The notes under the pieces: generated by a model
What the model was told of the DNA's origin: nothing
Databases searched by the model: none
What the model saw: the letters and a program-made list of their open reading frames with translations, nothing else
Position numbers and translations under genes: made by a program
Origin: Undaria pinnatifida
Taxonomy: Eukaryota > Sar > Phaeophyceae > Laminariales > Alariaceae
Length of the DNA: 64,000 nucleotides
Assembly: GCA_012845835.1 (NCBI GenBank)
Contig: JABAKD010000027.1
Span: 12,086,487 to 12,150,486, forward strand
Reading direction: 5' to 3'
Shown here: piece by piece, positions 1 through 10,407 of the stretch
Position numbering within the stretch: position 1 is the stretch's first letter
Layout of the letters: each line of letters begins with the position of its first letter

Positions 1-624
1 GACAGAGCTACAGAAAAGGCGAGACGGCGGGACTCTTTCGTTGCTACTCGACATCAGTATTCGGCAGCAATGCCGCACAATCTTCTGCGCGTTTAAACAT
101 ACGCAGCAGATACAAACCGGCCCTTTGTTCGGACAGCGGATTGTCGTTTGATGCTTCTTCGAAAGTGCATGAGGGGGGGGGGACTTGGCCCGAGAGGCTG
201 GAGAGGTAGGGCCGTGACGCACGCTTAATAGTCGTAGTTTTTGCCTGTTGGATACATTTTGTTTTACGCTTTTATTTTTTGTGGTCTGGATTTTCGAATA
301 TTCCATATTTTCTTTGTCGTTGCAACTATCGTTGCACATGGTTGGAGGGAGAATAAAATTATAAAAATAAAACTACGGCGATTATTTAGCTGACCGTGAA
401 ATGGAGAAACAACCTACTGTAAGAGAGCCTGCCACGTCTCTGCCTGCCCCGTACAATCTGCATGTTCTTACCGGGCAAACCTACTGGCCTACAAGACTAG
501 AATATTGGACCAGACGCGACTCATATTGCGGCAAACTCATTGATCAAGAATAGCAGGTGTCAACGAGGGCAGTCACGGGTGACCCCGTTCATTCCGCAAC
601 AATAAAGCAATAGGACCGCGCGGT

Positions 625-1002
625 CTAACATCCTGACGCTCGCACACAAAGAAGCAATGGGGCACTGCCACCGTTTTTACGGCTGCTGAAGACCACGGAT
701 ACTAGATGAGAGAGGCATCGCCCCCGGATTATCCCAATCTTCCGGTGGTTCTCGTCCACATGGAGAGTCCTCCTACCATGCATGCTGAAGCTCTGGAGCC
801 ACTCTTCCTCCATTGTTGATTGTGCAGTCAGTGTTTGCGCCTCGGCCCCGATAGTGAAAGAAGCACCCATCCAGGTGGAAGAAGCCCGACGCTGACATGC
901 CGTGGATGTCAGCAATGGTTCTCCATCACTGTGTTCGAAGCCGAGAGTTCCTGTCTCAGGATGTTTGCCCGAGGTTACCCTTCCGCCAGCATAAACGTGC
1001 AA
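625..1002 (-). pseudogene. Ty1/copia RNase H fragment
   Basis: This is a 125-codon open stretch on the minus strand. About 795-843 reads AQTLTAQSTMEEEWLQ, which resembles the copia RNase H block with consensus TVAQSTAEAEYxA (here E for A, W for Y). Upstream residues (GGRVTSGK...) fit the segment before that block only loosely. The following CDN..AL-type motif is not readable, and no RT, integrase or LTR is attached, so this is a short relic. The family call rests on one motif; it could be a chance match. Confidence 0.45.
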
Positions 1003-1079
1003 ACCCCCTTCAGACCACAGTCGGTCTCGATGTCGAGCTTCGCTTGAAGGCGTAGCTCAAGGGCAGCTGGCGCGAACCA

Positions 1080-2330
1080 CAGTGAAGCGGACGTTGTCGG
1101 TCCGTCGACCCCTGGTGATGACGACTCTTCTGATGCGCCGGTGGTCCCAGGGGGCGATGATCCAGCCGCCCCTTATTTTACTGCTGATCCGGCTATTGCG
1201 TCCACGATCCCAGATTATGTTGATCCCGCGACCTCAACTAAGTGCAGCTGTTATTACAAGCTCTGTGGGTGACGATCCAGTGATCTCAAAAAAGCACTGA
1301 TGCTCCCAAGTGCGATAGCGATCCAGTGACGCTCAACGTTGATTCTCCTTCCGACGACACCACAATTATGGGGCTTATTGCTCGATCCGGACGGGTTCCT
1401 CTCGGTGCTTTCTCTGTTGGGTAGGGCAACGGGGCAGGGGTGAGCTCGTTGTACGCTACCTTGAAGGTGCCCTCTGTGAAAACGCCCTCGGTGGTAGAAC
1501 CAGATCTCGTGCTGGCGGTCACGTGGTGCTGTGCGTCCGGTGCCACCCCAGTCGAAGCAGGAGGTGCGACCCCGGCGAATCCTCACGAGCGTAATTGGGA
1601 CGAAAGAGCAGGTTTGACTTCTGGCGATGTCGCTGCAGCTCCTGACGATGAGGATCCAGTCCCAGGTAACGACGCTTCCGTTGTTGTCGATAGGTCAGCT
1701 CCGGGCGATGACGCTCCTGCCTCTGGTGACGACGCTCCAGTTGTTGTTGATGGTCCAGCTCCTGGTGACGACGCTCCTGTACCTGGTGGTGATGCTCCTG
1801 CAACCTCTAGCGAGGATGCTTCAGACGCCTCAGAAGATGCTGGTGTTCGATGATCGTGGATGATGATGATTCGTTATTTTCAGGCGATGATGCCGCGTCG
1901 ATCCCGGGCGATGCCGCTCCGGCGACCCCAGGGAAAAATGCTTCAGCGACCTCAGGCTTTGGCGCTTTGTCAATCTCAGATGATGAAGCTCCGCTGTCTG
2001 CAGCAATTCTCACTTCGAATGAATCAGACCTACACCCCTCCTTCGTTGTAGCGGCACGACGACGCCACCGTTCTGCAGGTGGGGGTGCCCTTCCGCCAGG
2101 ATGTGGTTGATCCCTTGCTTCATCGACACGGAAGAAGAGCAGGCGTGGCGCTCCAGGCCTGAAACGATTAAATCAGGAAACCGCACTCGATGCTTCTTCC
2201 GGTTTGATGGACGACGGTGTCGTAGAGGGTTCCGGCTGCAGTTCCTTGTAACCTGTTATAGCCTGAAGTCACGCTTGCCTTCGGCACGTCTAGTTACTCG
2301 TAGTCCCTCACGTGGCCCTTGAACTCGAGG
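1080..2330 (+). pseudogene. Acidic Gly/Asp/Pro linker, copia polyprotein type
   Basis: The plus strand encodes degenerate repeats of the type PGDDAP / GGDAPA in several frames. The clearest open parts are 1440-1853 (137 aa) and 1850-2110 (86 aa); the same theme begins near 1085 (TPGDDDSSDAPVVPGGDD). Downstream, about 2110-2240 contains ALDASSGLMDDGVVEGSG. Low-complexity linkers of this kind sit between integrase and reverse transcriptase in copia polyproteins. No flanking catalytic domain is visible here, so the assignment is inference. Two stops and several frameshifts break it. A similar GGDA repeat occurs on the minus strand at 63254-63811. Confidence 0.4.
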
Positions 2331-2529
2331 AATAGTTCGTGGCCTAGGAGGTGTTATGTTGCGCCACTGTCCACCAACGTCGTCGTTATTCCACAGTTGT
2401 TGAGCAGAACATGCCCGTAAAATGTCCGCCCTCTAGTAGCCTTCTGATCATGCTCACTCGGTTCGCATTGCCTTTCTATATTGCCTCAATCGCAGATCCA
2501 AGAAATTTGCGCGGGGACTCCCTCCCCTT

Positions 2530-2700
2530 TCCGCCCTTCTCCGCCCCCCTCCCCCCCTCCCCCCCCCCCCCTCTTCCCCCTTCCCCCCCCCCCCCCCTCT
2601 CACCTCCTCGCCCCCCCCCCCCTCCGCTCGCTTCCCTTCTCCCGCTCCCCTCTGCTCCACCCACACCTTCCCCCCCCCCCCCCCCCCCCTCCCTCTCATT
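2530..2700. repeat. C-rich pyrimidine tract
   Basis: Runs of C interrupted by T and short CTC motifs fill about 170 bases. Long open frames in both orientations (proline-rich on plus, glycine/arginine-rich on minus) are products of the composition and are not genes. Confidence 0.9.
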
Positions 2701-2718
2701 TTTCGCGAGTTGGTGGGG

Positions 2719-2822
2719 TTGGTTGGTACTGCATTCTTCATTATTTCTGCGTGGACTACGTGCCTATGAGTTGGTTGGTACTTCATTCTTCATTATTCCT
2801 GCGTGGACTACGTGCCTATGAT
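2719..2822. repeat. 52-bp tandem duplication
   Basis: Two near-identical 52-bp copies starting TTGGTTGGTACT lie head to tail (2719-2770 and 2771-2822), differing at only a few bases. The close match suggests a recent local duplication. Confidence 0.85.
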
Positions 2823-2829
2823 ATTCACC

Positions 2830-4259
2830 TGCTCTATGTTGTCTCGCATGAGTACTATATGTAGCCTCACATACACATCATCGTAGCGATGAACAGGGCT
2901 TGTACGTGCCATTAAATATGACGGTAGGTACTACAATACGATTAGATGCTTCTACCCTGTCTGTCATCATGGCCTAGCGATCCCGAGCGTTTTCGTCCCG
3001 CCCCACGACGTGGGTACAGAGGGTTGGGGACATGACCTGCGGAGCACTAGGTTTCACGTCGCGCCGAGTTGTGGCCATCGAGTGCTGAACATTGCCGGTC
3101 TTAAGGCAGTCCTGACAGCCTCAAGCCAGTTCCGCCGGGCGTTTACTCTTTTTTTTCGTTTTTTTTTCAGGCAGCCGATTGGCCGAACCCCTTTCCAGAG
3201 GGTGCTGGCTTTCTTCTGAGCCGTTTTGAAACAACCCCGGGTATTTTTCTTCTTCGATAAACACCATACATACATTAGCAGGTATACGTAGTAGCAGGGT
3301 TATACTTAGGCCTCCGGCCCGTGGTGCGGGAACCGCGTACCAAAGGCCAGAGGTCTTGGCGCGGCCCTCCACCACGCCCCCCCCCCCGGAGGTCTCCCAG
3401 AGGGCGAAAAGGACGCCAAAGCGAAACGGACCCCCCCAAAAAACGTCTACGTACGGCGAAATGACCTAAAACGAAAAAAACACGGCAAAAGTGAACTCAT
3501 TTTTTTTCTTGTTCTGCCTACGGCGAAAAGGGCTTCGCACAACTTTTGTCGACTGCGGCGAAAAAAGGTGCGGCACTGAGAAACGGAGGCGCGGCAAGCC
3601 GCACATTGGCTCCGGCACATGGTGGGCAAAGCAGATTTCTCGCAAAAAGGGTGCGCCAGCCCACCGCCGTACGCCTTAAGTATAGCCAGTAGGTACAACA
3701 AGACATACGCGCTACGAAGTATTATACGCACAACATACCAGATACGTACGCACGCGCCAAGCCACTTCCTACGCCTCAGCCACCAGGCCCTACAACATTC
3801 TCGACCGAGCCGCCTCTGCCCCAGCGAGCGAGAACACCAGAAGGGACGCCATTTACGTACGAGTACAACGTATCAGGTGTGCACCTAGGCACCCATGTGC
3901 CAAGCCACCATCGATCTCGGTCGACCGTTGAATCTGCCACGATTTTCGGTCGTGCTTCCGCTCACACCAGCGCTTCTCGCTTGCGGAGGTTCAGCAAGCT
4001 GGAGGTTCAGCAGCTTGCTGACGAAGCCGCCGTTGAGCCAATCCGTGTTTTAGGTCATGTATGTGTGTTTTGGAGTGATGCTCTGTCCCACCCGTATACT
4101 TGCGTACTACTGTCTGGGCATCGCAGATCTAGCGCCACAGGCGGGGCTGTGGCCTTTCCGATATTATAAGACATATAATATACACCGAGTTATAATACTG
4201 TTTAAGGCTGATATAATATGCACCGTCAGCAGTAAGATGTAGCTGTCGAGCACACCGTT
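2830..4259. other. No recognised gene; short homopolymer runs
   Basis: Only short overlapping open frames occur here. The stretch has T and A runs (3148-3168, 3470-3560) and a C run near 3380-3390. I see no conserved domain, RNA gene or repeat structure I can support. Confidence 0.6.
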
Positions 4260-4279
4260 AAAATTCAAGGCTTTTCACG

Positions 4280-4640
4280 GTATCTAATAATCGAGACGGA
4301 ACGGAACTGTTTTTTCATGTGTTTGCCGGGGAAAGAAACGAAGACGGGATGGTAAAAAAGAAGGAAGGCATTTATTGTAGGGGCGGGACGGGACGGAAAC
4401 GTGGGTGTAAAAATTCTAGACGGGGATGGGACGGTAAATCACGATGGTTTAATTTTTACCGCAGGACGGGGCGGTAAATATATCTGTATTTTTCACCACC
4501 GTACGGGGCGGTACACATTTTTTTTCACGACGTGTAGCGAAACAGTAAATATATACTCTCACGACAGAACGGGATTGTAAATATTGTTCTTCACGACGGA
4601 ACGGGACGGTAATACATCGTTCCGCAACGGGACAGGATGG
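4280..4640 (+). repeat. Degenerate CGGGACGG array, left block
   Basis: Repeated variants of ACGGGACGGTAAATAT joined by TTTTTCACGACGG occur roughly every 30-40 bases. Units are diverged and irregular in spacing. The block continues in the same orientation at 5170-5445, on the far side of a non-repetitive stretch. Confidence 0.8.
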
Positions 4641-5192
4641 TATTGCCACACGCACGGGCGACGTCTTTTTGGAGTATTGCGATCCCTGCCTCACGAAAGG
4701 TTGCCGTGCCAGCTCGTGGGTTCCTATTGGCTGCTCTTTGCGTTGTGGTGCTGATGGTTGGCTGCTCTGGTGGCTGATCTGTGCTGCGGCGGAGGTGGTC
4801 GGGGTAGTGGCGGTGGTAGCAGTGCTGGTCGATCGGCCACTTCCGTACGAAATGCGTTCATCCATTGTGCCGTGCCGTTGTCGAGCACGGTGTTGGTGAC
4901 GTTGTTGGCGGTATACTACTTGTAGTGCTGCATTTTTTGCGTTTCGGGTGTCGCAATTACCCAAACCGTATCCGTAGTGCCAAAGTTCGAAGAAAAACAG
5001 GTGACGTTGTTGGCGGTATACTACTTGTAGTGCTGCATTTTTTGCGTTTCGGGTGTCGCAATTACCCAAACCGTATCCGTAGTGCCAAAGTTCGAAGAAA
5101 AACAGAGCTTCTTTCCGGGAATAGACTATTATAGACATCAGACAGAAGAAGTGACCGTCACGACATATTGAACAGCCGGGAATGACGGTCAC
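4449..5192 (-). CDS. Hypothetical ORF with an exact 35-residue tandem duplication
   Basis: This 247-codon minus-strand frame starts inside the right CGGGACGG block and runs through into the left one. I do not recognise the protein. Residues about 30-99 are two exact copies of a 35-residue unit containing LWHYGYGLGNCDTRNAK. They are followed by a Thr/Ala/Ser-rich part (STSTATTATTPTTSAAA) and a Gln/Lys-rich part. The tail is translated satellite, so the real coding part, if any, is about 4650-5170. A decayed hAT/BED N-terminus was considered, but the Cys/His ligands are not in place. It is longer than chance, yet it may be noncoding. Confidence 0.25.
   Translation of the reverse strand: MTVIPGCSICRDGHFFCLMSIIVYSRKEALFFFELWHYGYGLGNCDTRNAKNAALQVVYRQQRHLFFFELWHYGYGLGNCDTRNAKNAALQVVYRQQRHQHRARQRHGTMDERISYGSGRSTSTATTATTPTTSAAAQISHQSSQPSAPQRKEQPIGTHELARQPFVRQGSQYSKKTSPVRVAIPSCPVAERCITVPFRREEQYLQSRSVVRVYIYCFATRREKKCVPPRTVVKNTDIFTAPSCGKN
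4895..5104. repeat. Exact 105-bp tandem duplication (x2)
   Basis: Copies at 4895-4999 and 5000-5104 look identical base for base. The length is 35 codons, so the overlapping minus-strand frame stays open. Exact identity in a region of otherwise decayed repeats implies very recent duplication, or an assembly artefact. Confidence 0.9.
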
Positions 5193-5530
5193 GGCGGGAC
5201 GGGGCGGTTAGGGAAATTTTTGTTGGCGGAACGGGACGGTAAATATTGTGGCGGCGGGACGGAAGGAAGGGTAGATCTATATTTTCGCTACGGGACGGTA
5301 TTTTTTTTCACGTCGGAACGGGACGGGAACTTCAATTTATGACGACGGGACGGTTCGGTACGGAGTTTGACAGCGGGATGAGAGGAAAGTTTCAATGGTG
5401 GATGGTTGTGTCGGTGGGACGGGACGAGACGGAACGACGCCACCATTTTAGTAACGGTTTTACCGTCCCGTTATGTCCCGTTCCGTACCATCCCGTCACG
5501 CCGCTACCGCCAATACCGTCCCGTCAATAA
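5170..5530. repeat. CGGGACGG array, right block with inverted end
   Basis: Units of the same kind as 4280-4640 continue to about 5445. From about 5458 to 5525 the sequence switches to the reverse complement (TACCGTCCCGT, CCGTTCCGTACC, CCGTCCCGTC). The array therefore ends in an inverted block and could fold back on itself. Confidence 0.75.
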
Positions 5531-5626
5531 TATACCATAGACGACCTTGATCAAATTCGCTCCCTTTCTGTGCTCGTACATATTTGCTTGCATTCCACCT
5601 CTGTTTCCTCCCCCCCCGTCCCCCCC

Positions 5627-5800
5627 CCCGAACACCTCACGGCGCTCTTGGCGCGAGCAATGTTTGCCAGGTTGGTGAAAACCCGACGTGCTCCGTTCCT
5701 GCATAGTAGGGATGCGAGGGTCTATCGTCATACAACTACGGCCATGCACAAACTGAGTACACCCCCCCCCCTCCCCCCCACCACCCCTCGCCCCCCTCCC
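5627..5800 (+). repeat. Dispersed repeat, copy 1 (partner at 38195-38350)
   Basis: The block from CGAACACCTCACGG, through GTTGGTGAAAACCCGACGTGCT and CCTGCAT(A/T)GTAGGG, into a C-rich tail aligns with 38195-38350 in the same orientation, with many substitutions. Both copies end in poly-C/CT. The family is not recognised. Confidence 0.7.
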
Positions 5801-5991
5801 CCCCCTTCCCTGTCGCCCCACCTAAAATCAAAATACGCCAGATTCATAAACACTACTTGACAGCTGATATCACCTCTTTACCTTTCGAGCCATCCATGCA
5901 GTAGCTCAAATTTTTTTATATGGTGTTCAAGTTCAAATTAACCCCTCCCCCGCCCCCCTCCTTCTCAGCCACCCCGACCATCGCTAGACCT

Positions 5992-6048
5992 ACTGTACCA
6001 TCACTGTACCATCACTGTACCATCACTGTACCATCACTGTACCATCAC
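5992..6048. repeat. 11-bp minisatellite
   Basis: Five successive units of ACCATCACTGT, the last one shortened. Units are nearly identical. Confidence 0.95.
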
Positions 6049-6099
6049 GTCTACACAGTAAGATCCTATACAATTTCACGACCAAAAAATGTTGGAAAT

Positions 6100-6655
6100 C
6101 GCCCCACCCCCCTTAAAAACCCAGTCCTCCCTCACCGGTTCTACGACTTACAACATGATTTGCATGATTAACTGACGCATTCCACAGCCGGCCGTCAGAT
6201 TTTTTTCGCCTCAAAAACGGGTTTTATGGTTTCCGTGCACAGATTGATTAACATGACCCTGCTGACCCTGGTAAAAGCTAATTCTAAGGGGAATCGCTTA
6301 CCTATATCCTTAGTGAGGACACACAACCCGTAATACGCGCGATCGGAGTAACGCACACAGCTTGCAAAGATTGGTTTCGACGCAATCTTCGATCTCACAG
6401 CTGGATGGATTGTAATTATATTTTTACAATATACTCCGGAGTATATATTATAGTAGATTGACCCTGGCCTCAGCAGGGGAGTCACCGACCTGTGTCCTTC
6501 ACGAGGGTATAAACACCCCACAACGCGCGCGATCGAAGTATCAACCGCAGCATGTAAAGCTGCGTTTTGATCAAAAATCCCAAAAGTCCTTTTTGGTCGA
6601 TCTCATCATTCATCACACAGCTCAACTGTATTTTTCATTTTTTATAATATAGTGG
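6100..6655 (+). repeat. Dispersed repeat family member, internally duplicated
   Basis: Positions 6100-6450 align with 11210-11573. Shared blocks include CAAAAACGGGTTTTAT, TGACCCTGGTAAAAGCTA, CGGAGTA and CACAGCTTGCAAAGAT. A second, more diverged copy of the inner part follows at about 6461-6655, offset by roughly 209 bases. The two are separated by an 18-bp palindrome at 6429-6446. The type is unknown; a DNA-transposon derivative is possible, because the 11.2-kb relative has inverted ends. Confidence 0.7.
6429..6446. repeat. 18-bp perfect palindrome
   Basis: ATATACTCCGGAGTATAT is its own reverse complement. A related 16-bp palindrome, AGTACTCCGGAGTACT, occurs at 9225-9240. Shared ACTCCGGAGT cores may mark abutting inverted ends of a small element. 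Confidence 0.8.
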
Positions 6656-6659
6656 AAGA

Positions 6660-7590
6660 GCTCTTTCACGTATCTATGGATTCAGAGCGCGACATCGGAT
6701 GCGAGTCGACGAGCGGGAAAAAAGGGCTGGTAAGGTGGAGTCTCATCGCGATAAATGAAGGCCGAGAGGGGGAAGATAAGCTTGCTTATTATAGTGACCC
6801 CGGCGGGTGTTCGTTACATGTGGGGAGGGAGAAGGATAACTGAAAAGTAAGTGCGAAGAAAATACGGTAGAAGGGATGATTAAACAAAAAAAAAAGAGTG
6901 CGAAAGAAAAGTCGTGCACCAAGCGCACCATAAGTGAAAGTATTCCCAAATATTTTTTCACCCACCCGTCGTACTTCTGTCGGCGTCTCACACCACATGA
7001 CACATCACACATGAATCGAGGTACATCATGCGTACGAACCTCTTCTATCTGCCATACCGGCCAAGAAATTTCGCGTTACCGGTTGTCAATCAGTAACCTC
7101 ACTAATCATACGCTACCACCCCGCTACCCCTGATTTTGCCGGTGCGATTTTCGATCACTAGATGACACTCGATGGCAGGTCACAACGTCAATACGTGAAA
7201 CGGCGTCCTGAGTCCTGACGATGTATACGACCTGTCGGCTGTCGGATCGATATCTTGTTTGCCGTACGCATATACTCACGTATGCTGTTTTTGTTGCGAT
7301 TGGCATTGCATGGCAAAAGTAACAAAATTACCTTGCTTGCTGTATTTGCAGTGAGTGTGTACGTATGCATATCTTTCCTCTTCCCATAGTTTGTGACCAC
7401 TAAGGGGGGAGGGGGGGAAAACAGGAGGAGTAGAAGGAAAGCCGTCCAAGGGAATGGGGGCAGGGGGGGCAACAGGAGGAATAGAAGGGAGACCGCGGTG
7501 GACGAAGGCAGGAAGGAGATGGCAGACAGGGTAGCAAGGTACCAGGCCGACTAGTAGGTACATAGCACTTTTCGTCTTTTTCTGGGGTAT
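6660..7590. other. No recognised gene
   Basis: There are short overlapping frames on both strands without domain features. 7400-7510 is purine-rich on the plus strand. Nothing further can be supported. Confidence 0.55.
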
Positions 7591-7599
7591 TTTTTTCCC

Positions 7600-7870
7600 C
7601 TTTGTTCCCTCCTTGCGTGTCCAGGTTTGGCTCGTGTTTGGATTATCTTATTTTGGTTTTACTTTACTTTATTTTATTTCATTTTATTACCTGGTATGTT
7701 TCTTTTCCGAGCTTTGGCTCTCCTTTCCGGTTGGGTTGTTTCTTCGATTTCCCCTTCATTTTGTTTGTTTCATTTTTGTTTTATTTTTATCTTTGTTTTT
7801 ATTTGTTTTCTTATTTTGTTTTTGTTTTTTGTTTTTGTTTTTGTTTTTGTTTATTTCGTATTTCTCTCTT
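7600..7870. repeat. T-rich low-complexity tract
   Basis: TTTTG, TTTAT and TTTCG motifs dominate, with a clean (TTTTTG)n part at about 7817-7850. Open frames rich in Phe/Tyr/Leu (up to 125 codons) come from this composition. Confidence 0.85.
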
Positions 7871-8078
7871 CCAATGTATTTCTGTTGCTGACGTATGTAT
7901 GTTGTGCCTGTCGTACCCAGTACTAGGGCATGACATTGCGTTGTCGAATGCATTACGATGCATTATCTCTGTGTCGTAGCTTGTGACCACAGAGCTGATC
8001 TTTCTAGGGTGAAGAATCAGTACGGACACTGGGTGTGCTGGATGTCGACGAGTAGAAGAACGGTTTAATGTGAAGAAC

Positions 8079-8100
8079 ACACACACACACACACACACCA
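8079..8100. repeat. (CA)n microsatellite
   Basis: About ten ACs in a row. A shorter ACACACACAC stretch follows at 8202-8212 in a similar context (GAAGAACACACAC), so the local 100-base segment looks duplicated. Confidence 0.9.
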
Positions 8101-8358
8101 CAGAAGAGCTCGTCTCTCTAATACAGGAGAGATCGGCACGGACAGCAGCAGTGGTTGTGCTGGACGTTCAGATGGGTGGAAATGTAAGGTGAAATCGAAG
8201 AACACACACACAGAATAATTACTATGTATATACGTACGGCGGCTTTGTCGTCTTGCTTTTTTTTTTTCTTTCTTTTCTTGCTCCTCCGGCGGATGGGGAA
8301 AAATAAAGCCTAAGCTCATCACGCTTTCACGTGTTTTCATACAACAACACGTGGTGTG

Positions 8359-8428
8359 TCAGTTTAAGTCAATTTAAGTCAATTTAAGTCAAATTAAGTC
8401 AATGAAAGTCAATTTAAGTCAATTTTAG
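8359..8428. repeat. 10-bp minisatellite
   Basis: About seven units of TCAATTTAAG with single-base variants lie directly beside the A/T tail of the SINE copy at 8437-8760. Confidence 0.9.
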
Positions 8429-8436
8429 ACGCGTGC

Positions 8437-8760
8437 TACTTTTTTTTTTTTTTTTTACACTCATTTACTTTCCAGCTTCTGGACAAGCGGTGGTCACAGG
8501 TGTCATCCCTTCTCCTCCCTCCCGGTTCTTGCCTTCAATTTTTATCGCGCATAGGGTTCAGCAATCCCACTGCTCGTCGATTTTTCATCGAGGGTTTCTA
8601 ACTCACGCTCTCGCGCTTTCCGCAAGTCAATTTGTGCACAAGAAAAAGTCCCCACGAATTTATACGAGTATGCACTCGGGGGGATTCGACCTCACGAAAC
8701 TGATCTCTACTGGGCTCGAGGATAATAACATAATAACCTGATACGCCACCGGGGCGACCG
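8437..8760 (-). mobile_element. tRNA-derived SINE, copy A
   Basis: Read on the minus strand from 8760, the element opens GGTCGCCCCGGTGGCGTATC, an A-box-like D-arm segment. About 60 bases later comes GAGGTCGAATCCCC, a B-box match (consensus GGTTCGANTCC). A roughly 230-base body follows, ending in an A tail of about 19 (the T run at 8438-8456). Head, body and tail are the classic SINE order. Copy B at 9405-9720 shares the whole length, which shows mobility. No convincing target-site duplication was found. The parent tRNA is undetermined; the long spacing between the boxes would suit a class II tRNA with a long variable arm. Confidence 0.8.
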
Positions 8761-8769
8761 GTGTAAAGA

Positions 8770-9400
8770 GGTGCACCACTATTTTTATGATGTTCCTCGA
8801 TTTTGGGAGATTAAGACCTCTCCGAAAAACTTATTCTTGGGAGGAAAAAAAATAAACTCCGACCGGATGAAAAATCCCATCATAGCCTGGATACACCACG
8901 ATAATCACAGCGAAAAAAATGGCCTATTTCCGACGATTTCGGGTTATTATAACCCTTTTACAACTGGAAACCCGTTTTTGGGGACAAAATTACTTGGATT
9001 TAGTATGTGGAGGGGTTCGGGGGCCCTAAAGGGGTTAAGGAGCCCCGTCATTCAGAACACATTTTCGCCGAGAAAAGGTATACCTCTATCGTAGAATGCG
9101 TCAGTGATTAATTGTATTCGCAATATGCCTTGCGTTTTCGTTCAGGCACCGTACGTAGTAAGTCGTTTTATGGTTGACACGATAAGGTGACTATTAACAT
9201 TCATTCAAGCTGCCATTAAATAGGAGTACTCCGGAGTACTGTTTATTGATAAGTCACCACCCGAAATCCGCATCGTGGGTGTTGCGCGGAAATTTCACTG
9301 GGCTGCTGACGTACAGTTTGTACGCTGTTGACACGAAGCAAGTGGACCCATCCATGGCAGAGAAGTAAGAACACGTTATCACCGTCGTCGAAGACTTGAC
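8770..9400. other. Spacer with 16-bp palindrome, no gene recognised
   Basis: A 107-codon plus frame at 8771-9094 shows no family features. AGTACTCCGGAGTACT at 9225-9240 is a perfect palindrome related to that at 6429-6446. I see nothing else between the two SINE copies. Confidence 0.5.
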
Positions 9401-9404
9401 CTTT

Positions 9405-9720
9405 TTTATTTTATTTTTCTTTATTCGCACACTTTTACTTTCCAGCTTGTGGACAAGCCGTGGTCACAGGAGGTGTCATCCCTTCTCCTCTCCGGTTCCT
9501 GCCTTCAATTTTTATCGCGCATAGGGTTCAGCAATCCCACTGCTCGTCGATTGTTCATCGAGTGTTGCTAACTCACGCTCTCGCGCTTTCCGCAAGTCAA
9601 TTTGTCCACAAGAAAAAGTCCCCACGAATTTACACGAGTATGCACTCGGCGGGGCTCGAACTCACGAAACTGACCTACACCAGGCTCGAGGATAACCTGA
9701 TACGCCACCGGGGCGACCTA
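9405..9720 (-). mobile_element. tRNA-derived SINE, copy B
   Basis: Same family and orientation as copy A. On the minus strand the head is GGTCGCCCCGGTGGCGTATC. The B box is cleaner here (GAGTTCGAGCCCCGCC), and the tail is A-rich but interrupted (AATAAAGAAAAATAAAAT). The region between the boxes is about 9 bases shorter than in copy A, mainly by loss of a TTATTA-type duplication. GACC occurs at both edges, but it is too short to call a target-site duplication. Confidence 0.8.
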
Positions 9721-9768
9721 TAGTCTAATAATTATTGGTAGATACGAACTGAGACCCAGAAAGCAGTA

Positions 9769-10261
9769 TTATTGGTGTCGTACATTCCTGGTACAGCTAG
9801 CGAGCGAGTCGGGCGCAGTTAAGTTCGTCGTAGCATGTACCTCAACAAAAACCGACCAGAACACATAACGACGCTGAAAAACGGCTTTTTGGGACTCGTT
9901 GGAGCAGCGAACCAAACAGATAGATCCCAACAAATGAAGGCCTGCCCGCGTTGATTTTGACGTAAACGCGCCGGCTGGAACCAAGATGGGACGTGGACAC
10001 GCCGACGAAAAAGTGATTGGGGCATACGGACGCGATGGGCTCAATGGTAATGGCGAGCGCCTGGCAACATTCGCTTCGGACGACAAGTAGGTTGCTCTCA
10101 CGAACACGTTTTTTAGCCCACGGAAGGGAGGAATATCGGGTGCATACATTAAACCGTATCATCAGCAAGCAGCCGCAATGACCCAAAGTGTATCGATTTG
10201 GTGTTGGATATCGAAAGCATGTTTTTTTTGCCGTGCGATATGGCCAAAATAACTCCGACAA
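9769..10261 (-). other. Overlapping unrecognised ORFs
   Basis: Two minus-strand frames of 126 and 139 codons overlap almost completely (9769-10149, 9842-10261). Neither has a recognisable motif, signal peptide or repeat. The second ends in an A/T run and carries many Cys and Ser residues. They are possibly noncoding. Confidence 0.2.
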
Positions 10262-10350
10262 CGATAACGATAACGATAGTTATCGTTACCGAACCGAAAA
10301 ACCAAAACGTCGATCTATGTATAGACCTATAGCGATAACGATAATGATAA
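10255..10350. repeat. GATAAC microsatellite with hairpin
   Basis: GATAAC/CGATAA repeats run into their own reverse complement (GATAACGATAGTTATCGTTAC), making a short stem. A second CGATAACGATAATGATAATG run follows at about 10330. Confidence 0.8.
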
Positions 10351-10407
10351 TGGAGGCGAAAACCGGCGCAAAAGTCCATACAAGTATTCATGTTTTGGGG
10401 GTCCCAT

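Noticed and set aside
2351-2864. Proline-rich (+) and glycine/arginine-rich (-) frames
   Set aside because: Both come from the C-rich tract, and two strands cannot both be selected as such; no start context or domain.
4449-5192. hAT/BED transposase
   Set aside because: The ELWHYGYG text only loosely resembles a BED start, and the Cys/His zinc ligands are not spaced correctly.
7602-7979. 125-codon Phe/Leu-rich frame that mimics membrane helices
   Set aside because: It comes from the TTTTG/TTTAT low-complexity tract; three overlapping frames look alike.
8670-8760. Functional tRNA gene on the minus strand
   Set aside because: A and B boxes are present, but the acceptor stem does not close and the sequence continues into a SINE body with an A tail.
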